A stretch of DNA of 15,727 nucleotides from JBBREP01 sp036501845 (GTDB lineage: Bacteria > Actinomycetota > Acidimicrobiia > IMCC26256 > PALSA-610). The stretch covers positions 1 to 15,727 of the forward strand of contig DASXZO010000126.1 of the NCBI GenBank assembly GCA_036501845.1, given 5' to 3'. This document shows, piece by piece, positions 1 to 5,136 of the stretch (position 1 is its first letter; the number at the start of each line of letters is the position of its first letter). The notes under the pieces were generated by a model that searched no databases, was not told the origin of the DNA, and worked only from the letters and a program-made list of their open reading frames with translations. The translations under genes and the position numbers were made by a program.

Positions 1-472
1 CGGCGTCGTCGCTTTCGTCGGGAAACCTCGTCATACCGAAGACGTTGAGCTCGAACGGATGCGACTCAAGGAACCGAGCAAGCGGCGTCACAAGTGATGG
101 AGGGGCAAGCGACGGTGGAACAAGGGCGTGCGCTATCTGTCCAAGGTGGGACACGCCCGTGGACTCGATCTCGGCGTTCAGAGCAACAAGGTCGAGATCC
201 GTTACCAATTCGAGTGAGCGTGCCCGGCCGCTCGGAGTGAGTCTCCAGTCGCCACGCGCCCGTCCACGTGTGGCGAGATCACGTCGTTCCAGGGCTGCCA
301 GAACGTTGTGAATGCGAGCCGGCGGCGGTAGGCCGGCTTCGTAGAAGAGATCCAAGAGTGCCGACGCAGAGAACTCGCGCGTCGACTCTCTGCCCTCCGC
401 CAGTCTGGCGAGAACGAGTGCCTGATCGGTGTGGTCCAGCGACTGCACTCGAAGAGCGATGCTCGCGCTCAT
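1..472 (-). CDS. Unknown protein with N-terminal winged-helix-like domain, 3' end cut by window edge
   Basis: An open frame runs from an ATG at 472 to the left edge without a stop (157 codons visible), so the gene is partial at its 3' end. An AGGA-like ribosome site lies just upstream of the ATG, and the start is only 24 bases after the stop of the gene at 497-1048, so the two probably share a transcript. Residues about 17-90 look like a winged helix: helical segments, then a glycine/arginine turn and a T-P-S-G-R ending. This stretch can be laid over the C-terminal half of the preceding protein. From about residue 138 a new domain begins with a hydrophobic strand (HPFELNVFGMTRFP), the kind of beta-strand opening seen in Rossmann-like or TIR-like domains; that reading is inference, and the rest of the domain lies outside the window. 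I do not recognise the gene. It could be a regulator, or an effector of a two-gene system carried by the element. Confidence 0.7.
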   Translation of the reverse strand, partial: MSASIALRVQSLDHTDQALVLARLAEGRESTREFSASALLDLFYEAGLPPPARIHNVLAALERRDLATRGRARGDWRLTPSGRARSLELVTDLDLVALNAEIESTGVSHLGQIAHALVPPSLAPPSLVTPLARFLESHPFELNVFGMTRFPDESDDA

Positions 473-496
473 GTGTTCCTACGACTCGGCCGTTTG

Positions 497-1048
497 TCAG
501 CTGTTCGCGGCGGTCGACTTCTTCCGCGCCTTGCGCGCGCCGGACTTGCGCGCCCGGCGAACCTCCTGCGGGAAGTGCTGGTCAATCGCCTGTCGTCCCG
601 TGTTGGTAACGAAGAACTCCCCCGCCTTGCCCTGGGCCTGCGCAATCCATTTGCTGCTGATGGCCACGTTGAAGTCACGCGCGAAATTGCCCGGTGGCGT
701 CTCTCCAGCATGCTGGAACTGTGCCTTGACTTCGTCGCGCGAGAAGGTCTCTTGGGCGAGGTGATCGGTCAGGAACGCGCCGATCGCTGCAATCTTGTCG
801 GGGTTGCGTACGGCTTGTGATTGGGCGATGAACTCACCGACAGTCAGGTTTCCCGAGCCTTGCACTTGCCGGCGAGGGGCCACGATGCGGGAGCCGGCCG
901 GGGCCGAACCGCCGTCACCGCCCATCACAACCGAGATGATCTGCAGCGCCAAGTCTTCTGGGATCGTGCGCTTCATCGACATGCCGCCGCCCTCAAGGGC
1001 CAACTCGTACATCGGCCCGGGGGAAGGGTGATTCTGCTCAGCTGTCAT
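497..1048 (-). CDS. Unknown small protein with winged-helix-like C-terminal half and basic tail
   Basis: The protein is 183 residues long from the ATG at 1048, which has an AGGAG ribosome site about 9 bases upstream. An in-frame ATG at 1096 would add 16 residues, but it lies within the GTATAC operator/promoter region, so I rejected it. The N-terminal part (residues 1-60) has a short acidic/hydrophobic segment ending in V-M-G-G-D-G-G. Residues about 75-165 look like a winged helix (R-N-P-D-K-I, then T-F-S-R-D-E-V, then F-F-V-T-N-T-G-R). The last 20 residues are rich in Lys and Arg (K-S-G-A-R-K-A-R-K-K). A basic tail and winged helix suggest nucleic-acid binding, but this is inference. It is the first gene of a probable two-gene operon with the gene at 1-472 and is transcribed away from Rep and the recombinase. 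The family resembles unnamed bacterial proteins that I cannot assign to a function. Confidence 0.75.
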   Translation of the reverse strand: MTAEQNHPSPGPMYELALEGGGMSMKRTIPEDLALQIISVVMGGDGGSAPAGSRIVAPRRQVQGSGNLTVGEFIAQSQAVRNPDKIAAIGAFLTDHLAQETFSRDEVKAQFQHAGETPPGNFARDFNVAISSKWIAQAQGKAGEFFVTNTGRQAIDQHFPQEVRRARKSGARKARKKSTAANS

Positions 1049-1062
1049 TGCGAGACACTCCT

Positions 1063-1105
1063 GTATACGCGGTCTCATTAGTATACATCTTGTCATCGTG
1101 TATAC
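1063..1105 (-). promoter_or_regulatory. Three GTATAC palindromes over the promoter of the 1048-1 operon
   Basis: The hexamer palindrome GTATAC occurs at 1063-1068, 1081-1086 and 1100-1105, i.e. at 18- and 19-base steps. On the minus strand the middle copy forms most of a good -10 hexamer (TATACT, 1085-1080), about 32 bases before the ATG at 1048. The outer right copy overlaps where a -35 element would sit, and the left copy lies in the leader next to the AGGAG site. This layout fits repression by a protein binding the three sites. The likely repressor is one of the two winged-helix-like proteins of the operon (autoregulation), which is inference. No convincing -35 consensus is visible. Confidence 0.55.
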
Positions 1106-1498
1106 CTGCGCGACGTAGCTACGCGCTAACTCCTTGGCGGCGAGCGTTCATGTCGGTCAAGGCCGGCGCGCTGCGCCGCCCGTAGGGCTTGGCCTTGACG
1201 GGCTCCTAGCTGAATCACAATGGCTGCGGGCCGGCGAGCCTGCCGGCGCTGCTTGCGTGGCTCGCGACACACGGGCGCCGCCGGTCTTGACGGCGGAACT
1301 ACAGCTGTGTAATCCTCACGGCCGATCTTCCCGTCAAACAGAGCCTGGTCCCGGGCCAAGGATCGTGCGCACGCCTGCGTAGGGGCATCAACGCCGAGGC
1401 AGTGGGCACGACGGGGCTGCCGGTGAAGCGTTGGTCAAGGACCCGAAGTGCGTGCCCGGATCGTGACCTTGATCCGTCGCGCACTTTGGAGAAGTCCG
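1106..1498. other. Gene-free hairpin-rich stretch before rep; candidate replication origin
   Basis: I see no credible gene in these roughly 390 bases. They hold a run of inverted repeats. There is a 10-bp perfect palindrome at 1114-1123. A nested hairpin lies at 1156-1199. A GCCGGC pair sits at 1230-1235/1242-1247, and CCGCCG/CGGCGG at 1278-1283/1291-1296 with a 7-base loop. ACAGCTGT is at 1301-1308, and CGGATC/GATCCG at 1457-1462/1471-1476 just ahead of the rep ribosome site. Rolling-circle replicons often keep the double-strand origin as stem-loops beside rep, so an origin here is plausible. No known nick site could be recognised, and some stems may instead serve as terminators or rep regulators. 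Confidence 0.4.
1156..1199. repeat. Nested inverted repeat, 9-bp perfect outer arms
   Basis: The outer arms GTCAAGGCC (1156-1164) and GGCCTTGAC (1191-1199) match perfectly. Directly inside the left arm is a second stem, GGCGC (1165-1169) with GCGCC (1173-1177) and a 3-base loop. A compound stem of this kind suits a rolling-circle origin or a single-strand origin. A transcription terminator is less likely because no T-run follows on either strand. Confidence 0.5.
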
Positions 1499-2302
1499 AT
1501 GACCACCACTTCGCCCCGCCGCCCGGAGGGCGGCTCTTCACTTGATGTAACAACGAAACTCGTCACTCCCGATATCACCGTCGGTTGGGTCGTCGGGTTG
1601 CATCCCGATGCCGGGGAGATGTCGGGGACGTTCCACTACCGGCGACCGAACCGAGTGTGTCCGGTTCCTGGCCCTGCGTACGACTCGGACCGCTGTGCGG
1701 TCGAAGCTGCTCGTCGCGCGACTGTGCGGCTGCGGCGATATGCCGTGGCGAATCGGCTCGACCGTCTCGGAACGGCCACTTACGAAGGCGCCGGTCTGCA
1801 CGATGAACGTGCATTGCGGCGTCACGTGGCCCACCTGTTCAAGCGTCTGCGGTACGACGTGATCGGTGAACCGTTCCCGTACGCCTGGGTTCCGGAGTGG
1901 CACAAGACCGACCACGGGTTGCACGTGCACTTCGGGGTCGATCGTTTCATCGATCAACAGGCACTCGAAGCAGTGTGGGGGCGGGGTTTCGTAGACATCC
2001 GGCGGATCCGTCGAGGCGGGCGCGACGGCGGGCCTCTCACAGCGTCACGACGAACGGCGGGCTACCTGGCCAAGTATGTGACGAAGTCTTTCGAGGAACA
2101 TCGTCGTGCGCCCGGACTGCATCGTTACGAAGTTGCGCAAGGGTTCGCGCCGAAGGTCGAGCGGATCGTGGCCGCAAGCGAGAACGAGTTGTGGGCGAAG
2201 GCGATAGATCGCATGGGCGACGTGCCGGCGCGCACGTGGCACTCCCGTGACAGCGAAGGCTGGACCGGTCCGCCGGCGATGTGGGCGTCGTGGAATGCAT
2301 GA
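1499..2302 (+). CDS. HUH-family rolling-circle replication initiator (Rep)
   Basis: The protein is 267 residues long from the ATG at 1499, which has a GGAGAAG ribosome site 5-6 bases upstream; the GTG at 1448 lacks one. Three motifs of HUH endonucleases appear in the right order. A motif-I-like strand R-L-G-T-A-T-Y lies at about 89-95. The metal-binding histidine motif H-G-L-H-V-H-F is at 139-145 (HUH pair His142/His144). A catalytic tyrosine motif G-Y-L-A-K-Y-V-T-K is at 188-196 (Tyr189 or Tyr193). Such proteins nick the plus origin, stay bound through the tyrosine, and drive rolling-circle replication. The segment W-V-P-E-W-H-K before the histidines is typical of replication-associated proteins of the phage G2P/REP type; that finer assignment is from memory. 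It lies 83 bases before the recombinase on the same strand, which suggests a replicating phase after excision. A relaxase role in transfer is possible but less likely given the short single-domain length. Confidence 0.85.
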   Translation: MTTTSPRRPEGGSSLDVTTKLVTPDITVGWVVGLHPDAGEMSGTFHYRRPNRVCPVPGPAYDSDRCAVEAARRATVRLRRYAVANRLDRLGTATYEGAGLHDERALRRHVAHLFKRLRYDVIGEPFPYAWVPEWHKTDHGLHVHFGVDRFIDQQALEAVWGRGFVDIRRIRRGGRDGGPLTASRRTAGYLAKYVTKSFEEHRRAPGLHRYEVAQGFAPKVERIVAASENELWAKAIDRMGDVPARTWHSRDSEGWTGPPAMWASWNA

Positions 2303-2385
2303 CGGCGAGCGACGTCCGAATTACGCACGGATAGCTTCGGTGCTCGTCGCAATCGGGCTGCGGGCAGTGGAGGGAGCGGCAAGCG

Positions 2386-3858
2386 ATGTTGACGGTGGCG
2401 TATTGCCGAGTGTCGACGGAAGAACAAGCGGCGGAGGGGTTCTCGATCGAGGGCCAGGCCGAACGGCTGCGGGCGTATGCGGACTTCCACGAGCTCGGGC
2501 CCGTGACAGTGCTGTCCGATCCGGGTTGGTCGGGCAAGAACACGGAACGGCCGGCGCTGCAGCAACTGCTCGAGATGGTTGCAGCGGGTCACGTCGCGCA
2601 CGTGCTCGTGTGGAGGCTCGACCGACTGTCACGCGATCTCGGTGACCTGCTGCTGCTTGCGGACATGTTCGGCAAGGCCGATGTTGCGTTGCACTCGTTC
2701 AGCGAAAAGATCGATCTGTCGTCAGCAACGGGCCGCATGTTCTACGCAGTGCTCGGAGCGTTCGCACAGTTCTACCGAGAGCAACTGGCCGAGAACGTGC
2801 GCATGGGCATGGCGCAAGCGGTGCGTGAAGGTCAGTGGGTCAACCGACCGAAGACCGGTTACGATCTGATCGACAAAGAGCTCGTGCCGAACCACATGGC
2901 GCCGGTTGTGCGCGAGGTCTTCCGGCTGCGAGCGAACGGCAAGAGCCAAGGCGACATCGCTCGTGCAACGGGCATCAAGTACGGGCTCGTGCACGAGATC
3001 CTTCATTCACGGATCTATCTCGGTGAAGTGCTGCTGCGTGGTGAGTGGCACCCGGGCCGGCATCCAGCGATCATCACGCCCGAAGAGTTCGCTGCGGCGC
3101 ATCGTGGGCGTACTCCGGGCCGCCGTCGTGGTCGTGACCTGTTGTCGGGACGTGTGCGCTGCGGGCAGTGCGGGCGAGCAATGTCGAGCGAGGACAATGG
3201 CTCGGGACATCTGCACTATCGGTGCCGTCATCGGGGCGAAGGGTGCGCGCTCCCCCGTCGTTCGGGCCGTGGGTTGTTGCGGGCGGCGGTGCTCGGGTTG
3301 CGGTTGATCGGTCACGATGAAGAGCTTCGAGCGGCTATTCGACAGGAGTCGGCGGCCGCCGAGGCGGCGCCCGCTTGCGGGCGTGCCTCGGTGCCGGCTC
3401 CTTCGGAAACGCTGAACCGGCTTCGTGCGGAACGGCGCAAGCTGCTGCGGCTCCACTACGACGGCCAGATCAGCGCCGAGTTGTTCGCTGAGGAAGAGGG
3501 CCGGCTGAGCGCTCAGATCATGGCGATCGAATCGGCGGACACAATCAGTGCTGAAGAGCGTCAGCGGGCGGAAGCGGTCGAGGCGGAGTTCGAGCGCATC
3601 GCTGCGTACCTGGCTGACGTCGACGTCGCTGACTTGTGGGAGCTTGCAACCGAGGACGAACGGCGCGTGCTCATCGATGAAATGCTCGATCGCATCGAAG
3701 TGCACGCCGACCACCTGCGGGTTCGTGTGCACGGAGCGCCGCCGCTGATCGTGACGCTCGAAGAAGTAGGACTGCCGAACCCTCTAGGTGACGATTGGTC
3801 GTGTCGGAGGGGGGACTTGAACCCCCATGTCCCTAAGGACACTAGGCCCTCAACCTAG
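2386..3858 (+). CDS. Large serine recombinase (integrase), C-terminus encoded by the tRNA target
   Basis: The protein has 490 residues. The N-terminal resolvase/invertase catalytic domain opens with Y-C-R-V-S-T-E-E-Q, giving Ser10 as the nucleophile, and continues with R-L-D-R-L-S-R-D (77-84) and a long linking helix around 117-145. The recombinase domain follows (about 155-250). Then comes a zinc ribbon with C259, C262, C280 and C287, and a helical/coiled-coil region at about 345-400. The length is normal for the family. The enzyme would integrate and excise the element by site-specific exchange between attP and attB. The start is an ATG at 2386 with GGAGGGAG about 10 bases upstream. The reading frame runs into the minus-strand tRNA-Leu gene: residues 473-490 and the TAG at 3856-3858 are complementary to tRNA sequence, so after excision the protein should have a different C-terminus. 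The recombinase itself is certain; its use of this tRNA as target is strongly suggested by the overlap. Confidence 0.95.
   Translation: MLTVAYCRVSTEEQAAEGFSIEGQAERLRAYADFHELGPVTVLSDPGWSGKNTERPALQQLLEMVAAGHVAHVLVWRLDRLSRDLGDLLLLADMFGKADVALHSFSEKIDLSSATGRMFYAVLGAFAQFYREQLAENVRMGMAQAVREGQWVNRPKTGYDLIDKELVPNHMAPVVREVFRLRANGKSQGDIARATGIKYGLVHEILHSRIYLGEVLLRGEWHPGRHPAIITPEEFAAAHRGRTPGRRRGRDLLSGRVRCGQCGRAMSSEDNGSGHLHYRCRHRGEGCALPRRSGRGLLRAAVLGLRLIGHDEELRAAIRQESAAAEAAPACGRASVPAPSETLNRLRAERRKLLRLHYDGQISAELFAEEEGRLSAQIMAIESADTISAEERQRAEAVEAEFERIAAYLADVDVADLWELATEDERRVLIDEMLDRIEVHADHLRVRVHGAPPLIVTLEEVGLPNPLGDDWSCRRGDLNPHVPKDTRPST
3802..3858. other. Probable attachment-site region within tRNA-Leu 3' half
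   Basis: The 3' half of tRNA-Leu (discriminator base to anticodon arm) overlaps the last 18 codons and stop of the serine recombinase. The integrase gene points toward the tRNA 3' end, as in elements that rebuild the tRNA on insertion by carrying its 3' part. The crossover core must lie at or left of the tRNA sequence supplied by the element. The exact dinucleotide cannot be fixed without the other junction or the empty site. Confidence 0.5.
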
Positions 3859-3885
3859 CGCGTCTGCCTATTCCGCCACTCCGAC
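3802..3885 (-). tRNA. tRNA-Leu (anticodon GAG)
   Basis: This is an 84-base class II tRNA on the minus strand. The acceptor stem pairs GTCGGAG (3885-3879) perfectly with CTCCGAC (3809-3803), with A as discriminator base at 3802. The anticodon stem CTAGG/CCTAG encloses the 7-base loop TTGAGGG, giving anticodon GAG, which reads CUC/CUU leucine codons. A long variable arm (TGTCC...GGACA) and a T arm of GGGGG-TTCAAGT-CCCCC are present. CCA is not encoded in the DNA. The gene appears intact despite the inserted element, as expected if the element restores its 3' end. Confidence 0.96.
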
Positions 3886-3929
3886 GTGGACGAAGAAGGT
3901 TAGCGCGACCTGCTCGAACGGCTCGGAAC

Positions 3930-4400
3930 ATGCAAGTCACGGCCGAGCTCCGTTATCGCAGTGATAACGGCGTGATAACGAGCGCGCTGCGCGCCCTTGC
4001 CGGGCACGCCGATTCGCGACACTGTGCGTGCGTGGAGAACGAGCCGACTGGACCGCTGCGACGCGTCATCGTGGTCGCTCAGTCGTTCGACCTGCCGACA
4101 GGAGGCACGCTCTACCTCACCGCAATCGAGGAGTGGGCAGATCGGGTCGTTTGCCACGTCGCGGAGCGGCTCCCGGAGTTCCTTCCACCTGGTCCGCCTC
4201 AGTCTGCGCGACACGCGTGGTTGATTGCCGATGACGTCGGCACGATCTACTCACCCGTGTCCGGCGGCAGTAGCGGATCACAATCGCACCGCCAGGGCAC
4301 GTACATCTTCGGCAAGCCGATTCCCCCACAAGCGAAGCGACTGCGCGTTCTCGGTCCCGGAATGACGGAAGAACAAGCGATGATGGTCGATCTTGACTGA
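3930..4400 (+). CDS. Unknown small protein, first of a paralogous pair
   Basis: An open frame gives 156 residues from the ATG at 3930; I do not recognise a named family. From about residue 40 on it can be aligned with the next protein. Shared features are a hydrophobic strand, then I-E-x-W, then D-D-x-x-T-x-Y followed by a glycine/serine-rich turn, then G-x-x-x-x-G-x-x-I-P and a closing strand. The alternating hydrophobic pattern suggests a beta-sandwich of about 110 residues. No signal peptide or membrane segment is visible. The start is uncertain: no good ribosome site precedes 3930, the first 35 codons have no counterpart in the paralogue, and they contain a repeat that looks like an operator (3952-3979). 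A GTG start at 4032 (122 residues) is a fair alternative. It is separated from the next gene by 18 bases, so the two are probably co-transcribed. Confidence 0.6.
   Translation: MQVTAELRYRSDNGVITSALRALAGHADSRHCACVENEPTGPLRRVIVVAQSFDLPTGGTLYLTAIEEWADRVVCHVAERLPEFLPPGPPQSARHAWLIADDVGTIYSPVSGGSSGSQSHRQGTYIFGKPIPPQAKRLRVLGPGMTEEQAMMVDLD
3952..3979. promoter_or_regulatory. GTTATC/GATAAC/GATAAC repeat, possible operator
   Basis: GTTATC at 3952-3957 forms an inverted pair with GATAAC at 3963-3968 (5-base gap), and GATAAC recurs at 3974-3979, exactly 11 bases further, one helical turn. The A+T-rich cluster stands out in this high-GC DNA. It lies between the tRNA and the paralogous gene pair, and may be a regulator-binding site for that pair if translation starts downstream. 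If the ATG at 3930 is used it would be coding. Confidence 0.35.
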
Positions 4401-4418
4401 ACGCCGCAGGATGAGCGC

Positions 4419-4874
4419 GTGAGCGACGCCTTCGAGATCCCACCCCGTAACGCAACCGACGCCGCAACGCGCGGGAAGCACTTACTTGTCACGTTCGATG
4501 TTGATCTCGGCGAACTCTGCGAGGGTCACCACGTCGTCGCTCGAGGGATCGAAGTGTGGGAGAAGTGGTCGTACCTTCACTACGAGTTCGTCCCCGCCGC
4601 TTCGGACGATGACCGCCCGTTCTTCTTCACTTGGGAGATGGACGCGAGCGACGACATCGCGACCGACTACGGCGACTTCAACGGTGGTGCTTTCGCTGCA
4701 GGTTCGACCGGTCCGGCTTCGCACGGCGTGCGTGATATCGGCTGCGCGATTCCCACGACGGCATCTGTGCTCACGCTGCGCTTCGAGCCCGCGAACGACT
4801 GGACGCCTCCATCGCGCGTAGTGGCGGAGCTGGCGATAGATCTGCGGACCGGCGCTACCACCGCACTTCCGTAG
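4419..4874 (+). CDS. Unknown small protein, second of a paralogous pair
   Basis: The protein has 151 residues from a GTG at 4419, with a weak GGATGA ribosome site 4-5 bases before it. I do not recognise a named family. It is acidic and rich in aromatic residues (W-E-K-W-S-Y-L-H-Y-E-F around 48-58, F-F-F-T-W near 68-72), with a D-x-x-D-Y-G-D-F-N-G-G segment near 80-91. The same order of strands and motifs occurs in the protein encoded just upstream, which points to an old tandem duplication. No signal peptide, membrane segment or catalytic signature is visible. It is followed four bases later by a perfect 20-bp palindrome that could end the transcript. The acidic loop might bind a metal ion, but this is only a guess. 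Confidence 0.65.
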   Translation: MSDAFEIPPRNATDAATRGKHLLVTFDVDLGELCEGHHVVARGIEVWEKWSYLHYEFVPAASDDDRPFFFTWEMDASDDIATDYGDFNGGAFAAGSTGPASHGVRDIGCAIPTTASVLTLRFEPANDWTPPSRVVAELAIDLRTGATTALP

Positions 4875-4877
4875 TTG

Positions 4878-4897
4878 CGCGCTGCCGCGGCAGCGCG
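4878..4897 (+). terminator. Perfect 20-bp palindrome after the paralogous pair, terminator-like
   Basis: CGCGCTGCCG is followed directly by its reverse complement CGGCAGCGCG, beginning 4 bases after the stop at 4874. The position suits an end to the plus-strand transcript, but there is no T-run after it (only GTT), so it may act as a weak or L-shaped terminator. Confidence 0.45.
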
Positions 4898-4898
4898 G

Positions 4899-4945
4899 TT
4901 CTCGGGTCGATGAGTGTGCTGTGGGGACATTGACGGACCCGAGAA
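4899..4945. repeat. 10-bp inverted repeat with 27-base loop
   Basis: TTCTCGGGTC at 4899-4908 is matched by GACCCGAGAA at 4936-4945. It starts two bases after the preceding palindrome. The loop contains one of two TGGGGACA copies (4922-4929 and 4963-4970), and TCCCCAC at 4996-5002 could pair with either. The function is unknown. Confidence 0.45.
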
Positions 4946-5032
4946 ACGAGTGTCGGCGACGATGGGGACAGCTCGTCGACTATTCGCGCCTGTGATCCCC
5001 ACGGTCGGCGTGCACTGTCGCCGCAGCGTCGG

Positions 5033-5079
5033 TTTTGTGCGCGATGCGTGGTCGTAGGAGCGATTGATCGCGCACAAAA
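5033..5079. repeat. 13-bp perfect inverted repeat with 21-base loop
   Basis: TTTTGTGCGCGAT at 5033-5045 is matched by ATCGCGCACAAAA at 5067-5079. The T-run lies on the 5' side of the stem in both orientations, so it is not a standard terminator for either the plus-strand pair or the minus-strand opp operon. It could be a regulator site or a miniature mobile or dispersed palindromic repeat. The rest of the gap between 4874 and 5137 shows only G+C-rich short palindromes (e.g. near 5084-5125), and no gene. Confidence 0.55.
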
Positions 5080-5136
5080 TGGCGCGGCCGGCCCCGAGTC
5101 CCACGCAGCCGCCCGGCCCGGCCGGCAGTAGCAGGA

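Larger units (their letters stand above)
1..3858. mobile_element. Integrative element, one end, inserted in tRNA-Leu(GAG)
   Basis: The segment carries a large serine recombinase whose coding sequence ends inside a tRNA gene, an HUH-type rolling-circle Rep next to it, a hairpin-rich stretch before Rep, and two divergently transcribed genes of unknown function. Recombinase plus Rep at a tRNA 3' end is the expected layout for an integrating element that can also replicate as a circle. I place the right boundary inside the tRNA gene, at or before the recombinase stop codon. The left boundary is not visible: I found no second copy of the tRNA 3' end in the window, so the element should extend past the left edge. 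No transfer (FtsK/Tra) gene is visible here. The element identity is inferred from gene content; the exact ends are not known. Confidence 0.75.

Noticed and set aside
45..820. Several plus-strand open frames at the left edge
   Set aside because: They lie opposite two minus-strand genes that have good ribosome sites and winged-helix-like patterns; the plus frames are Arg/Ser-rich and featureless.
1..1500. Second copy of the tRNA-Leu 3' end that would mark the other element boundary
   Set aside because: Looked for the T-arm and acceptor sequence and did not find it; the boundary is probably outside the window.
2303..2385. Possible tiny excisionase gene between rep and the recombinase
   Set aside because: The ATG overlapping the rep stop gives only 11 codons before a TAG; nothing else credible fits in the 83 bases.
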